Shown here one piece after another: positions 7,715-15,300 of a stretch of 33,419 bases of DNA. Source of the DNA: Lachnospiraceae bacterium UBA3762 (GTDB lineage Bacteria > Bacillota > Clostridia > Lachnospirales > Lachnospiraceae); assembly GCA_002371615.1 (NCBI GenBank), contig DFGA01000066.1, positions 1-33,419 on the forward strand. The letters are read 5' to 3'. Positions within the stretch are counted from its first letter, which is position 1; the number at the start of each line of letters is the position of its first letter. The notes beneath the pieces are model-generated. The model ran no database searches, was not told the origin of the DNA, and saw nothing but the letters and a program-made list of their open reading frames with translations. The position numbers and the translations under genes were made by a program.

Positions 7715-8012
7715 GAGATATCCCTCCGTTTCTGTTTATGTTTTTTGCTTTATTATATTTTGATACGCGTATTGCGACAAGAACAACCATAACAATAAGT
7801 GCTATAAAGCTGATGATTGCAGCAATGATCATAGAGATCACGGTGAATGCAGGCACCATAAATGACGCAGTATCTGCAGGGGGATTATAAATAGCAGAAT
7901 CGACTTTGTACCCGATAAACACCAATATGATGTCCACGATTATCACTATCGGAATCATTATAAGAGGCAGAAGAGCACTGCCGATTGTCGGAGTTTTTAG
8001 TGTGTTTTTCAT
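7707..8012 (-). CDS. Small membrane protein, partner of the GG-leader peptide
   Basis: A 101-residue protein with two clear transmembrane segments, about 14-36 (LLPLIMIPIVIIVDIILVFIG) and 51-82 (MVPAFTVISMII onwards to VVLVAIRV), and a polar basic tail (SKYNKAKNINRNGG). I recognise no family. It is the first gene of a two-gene minus-strand unit, with its stop overlapping the double-glycine-leader gene. An immunity-type or export-helper role is possible from context only. The start lacks a strong ribosome-binding site. A 60-nt element shared with the carbonic anhydrase gene lies 38 nt upstream. Confidence 0.7.
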   Translation of the reverse strand: MKNTLKTPTIGSALLPLIMIPIVIIVDIILVFIGYKVDSAIYNPPADTASFMVPAFTVISMIIAAIISFIALIVMVVLVAIRVSKYNKAKNINRNGGISHE

Positions 8013-8024
8013 AGTTTTAACTCA

Positions 8025-8050
8025 TGGACCATATGGGATTCGAACTCATA
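8025..8050 (-). other. tRNA 3'-end-like fragment (T-arm plus acceptor half)
   Basis: On the minus strand this reads TATGAGTTCGAATCCCATATGG then TCCA: a T-arm with canonical TTCGAAT loop, a 7-nt acceptor 3' half ATGGTCC and a final A. No D-arm or anticodon arm precedes it; the 60-nt repeat does instead. It resembles the tRNA ends used as integration sites, or a tRNA relic, and now lies in the 5' leader of the membrane-protein gene. Confidence 0.35.
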
Positions 8051-8110
8051 CTATGAACGGATAGTAAAGTCATTTTATCACAGAATCCCCATATACAATA
8101 GATGTTTTCC
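8051..8110 (-). promoter_or_regulatory. 60-nt repeated promoter/leader element, copy 1
   Basis: Matches 12502-12561 at 54 of 60 positions without gaps. On the minus strand it holds TTGTAT and a GATAAAAT box, then CTATCCGTTCATAG, which can form a small hairpin. It ends 38 nt before a minus-strand start codon; copy 2 ends 37 nt before another. The equal placement ahead of two unrelated genes argues for a promoter or control element rather than a chance repeat. Confidence 0.6.
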
Positions 8111-8114
8111 GTTA

Positions 8115-8206
8115 TCCTATTCTTTTGACAGGAGCTTAAGGCCGGCTATTCCAAATATTATCAAACAGATGCATATTATCTGGGGACAGACAGCTTGTCG
8201 TGAAAC
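8115..8206 (-). pseudogene. 3' fragment of an SMR (Gdx/SugE-type) exporter gene
   Basis: Aligns to 26401-26493, the last 30 codons of the intact SMR gene, with 8 mismatches and a single-base deletion that breaks the frame after FHDKLSVP. Nothing upstream on the minus strand continues the gene. It is therefore a dead, truncated copy of the exporter 3' end, lying directly beside the 60-nt repeat. Confidence 0.75.
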
Positions 8207-8217
8207 AAAAAGACTCC

Positions 8218-8429
8218 GAGCTTGCTGATGAGTTCAATGAACAGGGAGAAGAGACTGTTGAAGCAGGAGAGCATTTCTGCCGATCCGGACGGATAACAGC
8301 AGCTTTGTTGACTGCAGACTTGATGACGGCAGGCTTGTAAGACTTAAAATTACCAAGACTGATTATCCCGTTCAGATAGATGGAGAGAATGTTGATGACC
8401 TGTTTGAAGGTCTTGTATATGCCGGATAA
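8218..8429 (+). pseudogene. Frameshifted C-terminal remnant of an unknown protein
   Basis: Two plus-strand frames together look like one protein: ELADEFNEQGEETVEAGEHF from 8218, then, after a shift between about 8262 and 8300, SSFVDCRLDDGRLVRL and KITKTDYPVQIDGENVDD to a TAA at 8427. No start or ribosome-binding site exists. The family is not recognised. This and the SMR fragment fill most of the 500-nt space between 8012 and 8519. Confidence 0.45.
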
Positions 8430-8435
8430 TAAGCT

Positions 8436-8519
8436 TTAATGTTCATTTGTTTTTCCTTCAACAAGAATCTCTCCTTTAGCGTCCGAAAGAGCAAGCTGCG
8501 GTTTGTAAAGACCAGGCAT
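8436..8519 (-). CDS. 27-codon ORF coupled to the gpmA stop, possible remnant
   Basis: The ATG at 8519-8517 shares a base with the gpmA stop (TGATG), the arrangement used for translational re-initiation. The product MPGLYKPQLALSDAKGEI plus a short polar tail looks protein-like but is too short to assign. It could be a leaderless micro-ORF or the end of a lost gene that once followed gpmA. Confidence 0.3.
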   Translation of the reverse strand: MPGLYKPQLALSDAKGEILVEGKTNEH

Positions 8520-9265
8520 CATTTTTTCTTCCCCTGGTTAGCTACCGCCTCCATCTTGGCTTTCAGAGTTTCAGGGTCTCCGAGGTAGTAGTGCTTTATG
8601 ACATTCATGTCATCATCAAATTCATACACAAGCGGTACTGCAGTGGGAATATTGACTCCGACTATATCTTCGTCAGACATTTTGTCAAAATACTTGACCA
8701 GCGCCCGGAGAGAATTCCCATGGGCTGCAATGATAACCCTCTTCCCGTCCTGGATATCTTTTTTAATGGTATCTTCAAAGTAAGGGATAACTCTCTCTAT
8801 CGTCGTTTCAAGACTCTCGTTCTTGGGAAGCAGGGACTTGTCAACATCTCTGTACATAGGCTGCTTTGTTGCGCTTCTGTCATCATCATCCGCAAGCTCG
8901 GGTGGTTTGACATCAAATGAGCGTCTCCAGATCTTAACCTGATCCTCACCATATTTTTCAGCTGTTTCTGACTTATTAAGTCCCTGAAGAGCTCCGTAAT
9001 GACGTTCGTTTAACTTCCATGACTTGATCACCGGAAGCCATGCCCTGTCCATCTCATCAAGCGTTATATTGAGTGTGTGAATAGCTCTCTTAAGATAAGA
9101 AGTGTAGCAAACATCAAAGTCATATCCTTCAGCTTTAAGAGTCTGTCCGGCCTGTTTTGCTTCCTCAATACCTTTATCACTCAGATCAACGTCCATCCAT
9201 CCCGTAAACAGATTCAGCTTGTTCCACTCACTCTCACCGTGTCTTAACAATACAAGTTTCTTCAT
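8519..9265 (-). CDS. gpmA: 2,3-bisphosphoglycerate-dependent phosphoglycerate mutase
   Basis: Interconverts 3- and 2-phosphoglycerate in glycolysis in the cytoplasm. The catalytic phospho-histidine is His9 in LVLLRHGESEWN. LFTGWMDVDLSDKG (about 19-32), TSYLKRAIHTL (about 55-65), LNERHYGALQGLNK (about 85-98) and the second active-site histidine in IAAHGNSLRAL (about 180) are all intact. The length of 248 residues matches the dPGM family. AAGGAGG lies 7 bases upstream of the ATG. It stands alone on the minus strand. An inverted repeat GTTAGC-GCTT-GCTAAC about 47 nt upstream may be an operator. Confidence 0.96.
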   Translation of the reverse strand: MKKLVLLRHGESEWNKLNLFTGWMDVDLSDKGIEEAKQAGQTLKAEGYDFDVCYTSYLKRAIHTLNITLDEMDRAWLPVIKSWKLNERHYGALQGLNKSETAEKYGEDQVKIWRRSFDVKPPELADDDDRSATKQPMYRDVDKSLLPKNESLETTIERVIPYFEDTIKKDIQDGKRVIIAAHGNSLRALVKYFDKMSDEDIVGVNIPTAVPLVYEFDDDMNVIKHYYLGDPETLKAKMEAVANQGKKK

Positions 9266-9311
9266 TTCAGTTCCTCCTTAAGATATAACGAGCTGTTGCG
9301 AGCCCGGTATA

Positions 9312-9327
9312 GTTAGCGCTTGCTAAC
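9312..9327. promoter_or_regulatory. Inverted repeat upstream of gpmA
   Basis: GTTAGC and GCTAAC flank GCTT, a perfect 6-bp dyad 47 nt before the gpmA start codon. It could be a repressor site over the gpmA promoter. No confident -35/-10 pair was found around it. Confidence 0.3.
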
Positions 9328-9585
9328 AACATGATACCACCTATCTGTATATTATTCAAGATATTATCCGGTCAGCAAACGTAATTATGCTTGACCTGAA
9401 TCGTATATATCACGTGATCATCACATCACCTTGTTTTACGGCAGCTTTCTTAAACAGTCCTTGAAGAATCATTAAAATTACATTAATCCTTTTTTGTCCA
9501 CAAAGCTATTATAGGATGAGAGGTCTGTACAATAGGTAATCTCTGCTGCCATTTGCATAGATCCACTATTATTTACACAGTAGGT

Positions 9586-9663
9586 ATGGTAATATATAAT
9601 CTCAAAGAGTATAAAGCAGAAACAGTTGAAATAGCTCCCGATGGAGCGTTCGTTTTGCATTAA
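9586..9663 (+). pseudogene. Short protein-like ORF, probable C-terminal remnant
   Basis: Twenty-five codons from an ATG without ribosome-binding site encode MVIYNLKEYKAETVEIAP and end DGAFVLH, resembling the closing beta-strands of a larger enzyme. The frame remains open upstream of the ATG. It lies 36 nt before the secreted repeat protein. The other bases from 9266 to 9585 hold only the inverted repeat noted above. Confidence 0.25.
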
Positions 9664-9699
9664 TAAGATATACATATCCCTTGTGTGAGGAGGCTCGAT

Positions 9700-11829
9700 A
9701 TGAATACACAGAATAGAATTAGAAATCTGGCACCGAAGATCACGGCGGCGCTAATGTCGGCAATATTTCTTGCTGTATCGGTAAATGTGCCTGCGTTGGC
9801 GGAGGTTAACGGTCCAATTCAAGACGACACTTATGTTGGTGATGTAGTGGTTGACGCCGGTCAAATACCTGATACTTATTCTGGTAATGTGGCCGGTGTT
9901 TATGTTAATGCTGCAGACGTCTCTGTAGGTCATGATCTGTCAGTTAATTCTCAACAGACAAACACGAGAGGAATATACGCAATCCCAACCGAAGGTGAAA
10001 AGGAAGTCACCATAGGACATAATCTGTCAGTCAATTCTTATAATGAAGATAGTAGTGCAAACACATATGGAATAGAGGCACGCCCGGCCGCAGGCGGAAC
10101 AGCAAAGATTACCATTGGAAATCCCGATACTAACGAAGGAAATGTGACGGTCACGGGTAAAGGTACCGTGCAAGGAATAAGGATAGCTACAAACACTAGT
10201 TCTCTATCTGAAGGTAATACTGAAGGCAATACAAATATCACAGTCGGTGGTGATGTTACTGCTACATCGGAAAGAGAAAGCGTTACAGGAGTATACTCAA
10301 ACACCACAAAGCCTGATTCAGTGACTAACGTTGATATAGGCGGTGCCGTTAAGGCTACTGGTATTACAGAAGCAATGGGATTAGAAATTAAACCAACTGC
10401 ACATAATACAAACGCAATTGATGTAGGAAAGGGAATATCAGCATCAGCTGCAGAAGCAACCGGTGTTAATGTTTTCGCCCAAAACACGTCAAATACAACC
10501 ATTAATATCGGTAAAGACAGTTCCGGCGATGCTGTCAAGGTGCATTCCGACGGAAATAATGGCAATGCAGCCAATTCTTTCGGTATCAGTGCAACATTAA
10601 ATACAGGTGATTATTTTACAGGGTCAACAACCGCCACGATCAATGTGGAAGGAAATATAGTCGTTAGCAGCGAAGCGGCCGGGGCACGGGGGATATATGC
10701 AAATGGCGGAGCTCGCACTAATCTGAATATACAGGTAAAAGGCGATGTTACAAGTAACGGAGCCGGAATTTATACAGAAGATATGAGTCTTGCCCAATCC
10801 ACTGATATCATCATTGATGGAACAGTTAAATCTACTGCAGACGGTATTCCCGCTGTGATTTTGGATGATTCCTCTATAAATAAAGTAAGCATAACCGCAT
10901 GGAAGATAGAAAGTAATGAAGGCACGGCGCTGTTAGGAAAAAGCGATGGCGCACAAGCGCTGACAAACGATAACTCCCAAGGCGCCGTGGCAAATTGTAT
11001 CAGTTATATCATCCGGGTCACACAGCCCGAGATAAACAATACTCCGGCAAATGTTTTAAGTCTTGCCAATGCTGACGGAACAGCATGGAGCACCAAAAAA
11101 GCATGGGCTAACGGAACAGGTGTTGATCCTACGATGCTCGATGTTGCAGGCGAAGGTCAGAAAGTATATGTGAAACTCGATGTTCCCGCTGGGTATCAGC
11201 TTGCGGGAGTTTATGCGGATTCTGCAAGGACAGTGGCACTTACTCAGGGTGAAAACGGATCGTATTATCTTACCGTTCCGAGAGGTGGCGGTATAGATGT
11301 GAATGTGGCACTTACGCTTATACAGGTAGAGCCTGATCCTGATCCGAATCTTGCTCCTGAGCCCAATCCGAATCCTGTAACCCCTGATGTTCCCGTGCCG
11401 GGCCCCGTTAATCCGACACCGGACTGGTCAACGGATACGTCATCATCTGCGGCTGCACCTGAGTCAGCAGCACCTGCACCTGCATCTGCAATGATTACTG
11501 CAGCACATATACAATCCATGATACTCGGCCAATTATCGGCTATGCAGACATTAGGCCAGCCGGTAACAGCCATAGATTTAAACCTTGGCGCTGAGCCCAA
11601 CCTTTCTGCAGATGTGGTATTCGCTCTCTTTGATGGAAATACAGCCAAGATGTGCCGCTTCACTCACAACGGTCAGAACTATGTACTGTTCATACCCGTG
11701 GTAGATACAGGATCAGCAGCATTTGCACAGTGCCTGGCAATCCTTAATGCAGAGCCGAACGGCATGGCAGGCCCTATCAGGTTGTCACAGATATTTGCCC
11801 CTGTGGGAGCGACTGTTTCACAGGAATAA
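9700..11829 (+). CDS. Large secreted protein with beta-helix-like repeats and Pro-rich linker
   Basis: I start at ATG 9700, 6 bases after GAGGAGG; an in-frame GTG at 9685 lies before that site. The first 40 residues are a signal peptide (LAPKITAALMSAIFLAVSV, then ALA). From about 45 to 425 the protein is built of imperfect 20-30-residue units rich in Asn, Thr, Gly and Val (VGHDLSVNS, ITVGGDVTATS, VDIGGAVKATG, INVEGNIVVSS, IQVKGDVTSNG), as in parallel beta-helices. A Pro-rich spacer (PDPDPNLAPEPNPNP, about 545-600) leads to a 110-residue C-terminal domain. There is no LPXTG or C-terminal membrane anchor, so the means of surface attachment is unclear. Likely an adhesin or surface-layer-type protein; no enzyme motif is seen. 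Confidence 0.82.
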   Translation: MNTQNRIRNLAPKITAALMSAIFLAVSVNVPALAEVNGPIQDDTYVGDVVVDAGQIPDTYSGNVAGVYVNAADVSVGHDLSVNSQQTNTRGIYAIPTEGEKEVTIGHNLSVNSYNEDSSANTYGIEARPAAGGTAKITIGNPDTNEGNVTVTGKGTVQGIRIATNTSSLSEGNTEGNTNITVGGDVTATSERESVTGVYSNTTKPDSVTNVDIGGAVKATGITEAMGLEIKPTAHNTNAIDVGKGISASAAEATGVNVFAQNTSNTTINIGKDSSGDAVKVHSDGNNGNAANSFGISATLNTGDYFTGSTTATINVEGNIVVSSEAAGARGIYANGGARTNLNIQVKGDVTSNGAGIYTEDMSLAQSTDIIIDGTVKSTADGIPAVILDDSSINKVSITAWKIESNEGTALLGKSDGAQALTNDNSQGAVANCISYIIRVTQPEINNTPANVLSLANADGTAWSTKKAWANGTGVDPTMLDVAGEGQKVYVKLDVPAGYQLAGVYADSARTVALTQGENGSYYLTVPRGGGIDVNVALTLIQVEPDPDPNLAPEPNPNPVTPDVPVPGPVNPTPDWSTDTSSSAAAPESAAPAPASAMITAAHIQSMILGQLSAMQTLGQPVTAIDLNLGAEPNLSADVVFALFDGNTAKMCRFTHNGQNYVLFIPVVDTGSAAFAQCLAILNAEPNGMAGPIRLSQIFAPVGATVSQE

Positions 11830-11837
11830 GAGTATGA

Positions 11838-11876
11838 AAAGCCTGCAAGGATCTTTGACCCTGCAGGCTTTCTTTT
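11838..11876 (+). terminator. Rho-independent terminator, probably bidirectional
   Basis: AAAGCCTGCA (11838-11847) pairs with TGCAGGCTTT (11862-11871), followed by CTTTT. The A-run on the 5' side becomes a T-run on the other strand, so the convergent carbonic anhydrase gene, 22 nt away, can share it. Confidence 0.85.
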
Positions 11877-11897
11877 ATATCCACCTATCACTTTTTG

Positions 11898-12464
11898 CTA
11901 CTCCAGCCAGCGAACCATGCCGGTCTTAATGTCATATATTGCACCTATCACGTCACAGCCGGCCGCCTGTATCTCTTCATGGTTTCGGAAGGCCTCCCGG
12001 ATTTCATTTACTCCGTTTATGACATTAAGCTCGCAGGCCTTTTGGGGATCCTTTTCTTTGCCAATAGCATCGGAGATCTTATCGGTAATGTATTTAATAA
12101 AGCCGTCACCCCCGCCTGAAATGGTGGCGCCGACTGCACCGCATCCGGTGTGGCCAAGCATCACGATGAGTTTCGAACCAAGGTGGGCAGCAGCATATTC
12201 TATGCTTCCAAGCTGGTGATCGTCCAGAACGTTTCCGGCAACCCTTATGACAAACAGATCCCCTATGCCGGCGTTAAATATTGCCTCCGGAATAACTCTG
12301 GAGTCTGAGCATGTGATGATGATGGCATAGGGATGTTGTCCTTTACTTTCGGTAAGCTCTCGTATCGACGGCGAGAAATCTCCATCGCACCTGCCGCTTC
12401 TGACATACTCTTCGTTTCCTTTTTGAAGCCTCTCAAGAAGTTTCGGATTGTTCATTTTTATCAT
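11898..12464 (-). CDS. can: Beta-class carbonic anhydrase
   Basis: Interconverts CO2 and bicarbonate, supplying bicarbonate for carboxylations. Zinc ligands are visible as Cys52 and Asp54 in ITCSDSRV, and His105 and Cys108 in LGHTGCGAV. Arg56 pairs with Asp54 as in active enzymes. The length of 188 residues is typical of clostridial beta-CAs. GAGGTG lies 7-8 bases before the first ATG, favouring Met1 over Met4. It is monocistronic, converging on the secreted-protein gene over a shared terminator. A 60-nt element also found upstream of 8012 lies 37 nt ahead of the start and probably holds its promoter. Confidence 0.95.
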   Translation of the reverse strand: MIKMNNPKLLERLQKGNEEYVRSGRCDGDFSPSIRELTESKGQHPYAIIITCSDSRVIPEAIFNAGIGDLFVIRVAGNVLDDHQLGSIEYAAAHLGSKLIVMLGHTGCGAVGATISGGGDGFIKYITDKISDAIGKEKDPQKACELNVINGVNEIREAFRNHEEIQAAGCDVIGAIYDIKTGMVRWLE

Positions 12465-12501
12465 AGTTTGTCACCTCGTTTTTTATAATATGTTGTAAAA
12501 T

Positions 12502-12561
12502 CTATGAACGGATAGTAAGAAAATTTTATCACAGAATCCCTATATACAATAGATATTTTCC
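12502..12561 (-). promoter_or_regulatory. 60-nt repeated promoter/leader element, copy 2
   Basis: Same element as 8051-8110, 54 of 60 bases identical. It ends 37 nt before the carbonic anhydrase ATG. Conserved blocks on the minus strand include ATCTATTGTATAT, GGGATTCTGTGATAAAAT and TACTATCCGTTCATAG. The six differences fall mainly between these blocks, as expected for spacers between binding sites. Confidence 0.6.
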
Positions 12562-12636
12562 TTTCATCGAAGGCAAAGTATAAGCAGAATCTCGTCCCGG
12601 GTTTCGATATCTATGACTTCCCTGCAGCGCCTTTCC

Positions 12637-12714
12637 TACCATGTTTTTGTTTATAATGTCCAGCCCGGGATAGAACTTGATTACGCAACCGGTAGGAATT
12701 GGCTTAAGAAATGA
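12637..12714 (+). pseudogene. C-terminal remnant of a DNA/RNA non-specific endonuclease
   Basis: The frame YHVFVYNVQPGIELDYATGR, ending NWLKK and TGA, matches the closing strands of DNA-entry-type nucleases (the family ends in YNVQPGxxIDYATG). No catalytic DRGH region precedes it; the upstream 70 nt carry a different, shorter open frame. It is a 3' gene fragment in the 300-nt space before the EAL gene. Confidence 0.6.
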
Positions 12715-12736
12715 TTTATATGTCAGGAGATTGTGG

Positions 12737-12742
12737 TATAAT
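12737..12742 (+). promoter_or_regulatory. -10 box of the EAL-protein promoter
   Basis: A perfect TATAAT lies 35 nt before the likely start codon. The -35 region 17 nt upstream is poor, so an activator or an extended -10 would be needed. Confidence 0.5.
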
Positions 12743-12777
12743 ATAGTTTAGACCACGTAAAAGCCATGGAGAGATAT

Positions 12778-15198
12778 ATGACAAGATCCCCGTTTGCTGA
12801 CATGATGCTAAGCGGAGCTTTCATCTTCAGCGCTGATAAAGATCATAAGCTTCTGTATACGAATGAGCAACTGGTTCGTTTTTTTGAGTGCGAAGATACG
12901 GCTGATCTTATGAAGTATGTCGGTGGCAGCTTTGACGGGATGATCCATGATCCGGAACCCGAGATGATAAATAAAGAGATAGAATCCCAACTCGGCGGTT
13001 CTTCTTCGGGATCGGGTTATGTTTTTTTCAATATCATAACAAAAAACGGTAACGTTCTCCGTGTCGTAGTTCACTGGACCAGAACATGTGATGATGACAT
13101 GGGGGACGTTTTTTATTCCGTGATCTATCTTCATAATCTTGATAATGTTTCCAATGATTTTGATATCATCACGGGACTTATCGGAAAGCGAAGGTTCGAC
13201 AAATACGCGACCGGAGTCAACAAGCAGTATCTGAGCGAACACCAGAGCGGTTCGTTTGCGCTCATATTTGTCAATCTCGTCAACTTCAAACGCCTTAACC
13301 TTGAAAGCGGGATAATCGAAGGAAATGCGTGCCTTCGCTCCGTTGCAAAGGTGCTTGGAAAATCATACCGGAACGCATTTGTCTCAAGGATCGCAGCCGA
13401 TCATTTCGTTGTGTTTGCGGAGCAGGAGGGCGTTATCGAGAATACCGAGAACGCCATAAAGACGTTCGGTGAGTCGTACGGCAATAAATATAACGTCATA
13501 TGCAAGTATGGCATATACATGTTTGACGCAGGACCGGATTTCTATGTTGAAACTGCGATGAGCAGGGCAAAGATCGCGTGCGATTCGATCAAGGATGACG
13601 ACAGGTGTGACTATGTCGTCTTCTCGGATGAGCTTGAAGAATCTGTAAAGACGAGCGAGTATGTCGTCGGGAAGATCGATGATGCAATAAAGAATGGATG
13701 GATAAAAGTATACTTCCAGCCGGTCATAAGATCCCTGACGGAAAAAGTCTGCAGCATGGAATCGCTCGTCAGGTGGATAGATCCCGAGATCGGATTCCTG
13801 CCTCCGGACAGGTTCATTGGAGTTCTCGAGAAGGAACGGTGCATTCATAAACTCGACAGTTTCGTGATCGACAGGGTATGTTCCGTCATAGCAGAACGCC
13901 TTGATAAAGGGCTTCCCGTGGTTCCCACGTCAGTCAATCTTTCCCGTCTTGATTTTGTCATGTGCGACATGCTCGAGGTTGTGGAGAACGCCGTGAAAAA
14001 GCACGGCATACCGAGAAAATACCTGCATATCGAGATCACGGAAAGCATGATCGCATCCGATGAGGAGCTCATGCGCAAAGTCATAAATGACTTCCGCAAT
14101 GCGGGTTACGAGATATGGATGGATGATTTCGGAAGCGGATATTCATCCTTGACACTTCTGAAAGAGTATGATTTCAACACGTTAAAGCTCGACATGAGGT
14201 TCCTTACGCCCCTGACGGAAAAATCAAAGAGCATCATAAAATCCGTCATAACCATGGCCAAGGATATCGGCATGAAGACACTCGCTGAGGGCGTTGAGAC
14301 GGCCGAGCAGCTCGAGTTCCTCAAAGAGATAGGATGCGGACTTATACAGGGATATTATTACGGAAAACCCGAACCGCTCACGGAAGTGTTCGAACATCTG
14401 GCACAAAAAGGCATAGACACTGAACTCATTGAGTGGAGTGATTTCTATCAGGCGGCAAGTTATGTTGCAAGAGCGACCCAGGTACCGCTAGAGGTTATCG
14501 AGGATGACGGGAGCAACTTCAGGACGCTCTTTATGAACAAGGCGTATAAAGAGCAGTTTTTCTCTGATGATTTTACTTTGGAGCAGATGGATGAGCTGAT
14601 CTACAAGACACCTTCACCGCTTCTGAAAAAATACCGTGAGTTTGCCGATATCGCTGAGGCGTCCGGAAAGAAGGAGACATTTTATTACACGGTTAACGGA
14701 AATTATATTTCCTTTACCGTGCATGCGATAGCCGAACATAACGGACATCACATACTTGCTGCGACAAACACGAATCTGTCCCGGGAGAATGTGTCGGATG
14801 AGCGGGCGCGGCTTGATTCGATGCTCAAAGAGATGAACCTTCTGTTTGAGAGCGTGCAGGCTGTGAATCTGACGGAAAACACGATATATCCGCTGCTTGG
14901 CGGATTCCGTTATCTTGACCGTGATGCCGTTGACGGCAAGGACCTTCAGAAGAGCATCAGTTATTTTGCGAAAAACATGGTGCACCCCGACGAGACCGAG
15001 CGCTGCCTGGCGTTTCTTAAGTCCGCAGATCTTGCAAAAAGGGTTGAGGCAACAAATCTCGGATACATTGCGGATGTGTTCATGATCAGAAACAAAAAAG
15101 GCTACAGACCGTGTGAGACATTTATCATGATGATCCCAGGCACGGCGGGAAATGAATACCTGTTCTGCGTCAAGGAATGTGTTAAGCGCACACAATAA
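12778..15198 (+). CDS. PAS / degenerate GGDEF / EAL protein, probable c-di-GMP phosphodiesterase
   Basis: Hydrolyses cyclic di-GMP if the EAL domain is active. The N-terminal 110 residues look PAS-like. Residues about 125-285 are GGDEF-like, but the catalytic GG(D/E)EF is replaced by AADHF, so no cyclase activity is expected. The EAL domain (about 300-550) keeps its key motifs: MESLVRW, LHIEITES, WMDDFGSGYSSL, LKLDMRF, LAEGVETAEQLEFL and GYYYGKP. A C-terminal 250 residues looks like another sensory PAS-type region. There is no membrane segment, so it is cytoplasmic. ATG 12778 follows GGAGAG by 4 bases; an in-frame ATG at 12766 has no site. A TATAAT box is just upstream. Confidence 0.88.
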   Translation: MTRSPFADMMLSGAFIFSADKDHKLLYTNEQLVRFFECEDTADLMKYVGGSFDGMIHDPEPEMINKEIESQLGGSSSGSGYVFFNIITKNGNVLRVVVHWTRTCDDDMGDVFYSVIYLHNLDNVSNDFDIITGLIGKRRFDKYATGVNKQYLSEHQSGSFALIFVNLVNFKRLNLESGIIEGNACLRSVAKVLGKSYRNAFVSRIAADHFVVFAEQEGVIENTENAIKTFGESYGNKYNVICKYGIYMFDAGPDFYVETAMSRAKIACDSIKDDDRCDYVVFSDELEESVKTSEYVVGKIDDAIKNGWIKVYFQPVIRSLTEKVCSMESLVRWIDPEIGFLPPDRFIGVLEKERCIHKLDSFVIDRVCSVIAERLDKGLPVVPTSVNLSRLDFVMCDMLEVVENAVKKHGIPRKYLHIEITESMIASDEELMRKVINDFRNAGYEIWMDDFGSGYSSLTLLKEYDFNTLKLDMRFLTPLTEKSKSIIKSVITMAKDIGMKTLAEGVETAEQLEFLKEIGCGLIQGYYYGKPEPLTEVFEHLAQKGIDTELIEWSDFYQAASYVARATQVPLEVIEDDGSNFRTLFMNKAYKEQFFSDDFTLEQMDELIYKTPSPLLKKYREFADIAEASGKKETFYYTVNGNYISFTVHAIAEHNGHHILAATNTNLSRENVSDERARLDSMLKEMNLLFESVQAVNLTENTIYPLLGGFRYLDRDAVDGKDLQKSISYFAKNMVHPDETERCLAFLKSADLAKRVEATNLGYIADVFMIRNKKGYRPCETFIMMIPGTAGNEYLFCVKECVKRTQ

Positions 15199-15300
15199 TT
15201 CTGATGCTCCATCAAGACAATGGGTCTTTTCTGTACGAAAAATCTATGAAAATGATGTCGTTTACAAATAACATTTTTTATAATTCATCTGTTTTTTGCT

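Noticed and set aside
8051..8110. CRISPR repeat or transposon terminal repeat
   Set aside because: Only two copies, 4.4 kb apart, in the same orientation, with no spacers, no flanking duplications and no transposase between them.
10038..10574. 178-codon minus-strand open frame inside the secreted repeat protein
   Set aside because: It is the antisense shadow of a repetitive Thr/Asn/Val-rich gene, with no start signals.
14614..15195. 193-codon minus-strand open frame inside the EAL gene
   Set aside because: It lies antisense to the intact C-terminal domain, with no ribosome-binding site; typical shadow.
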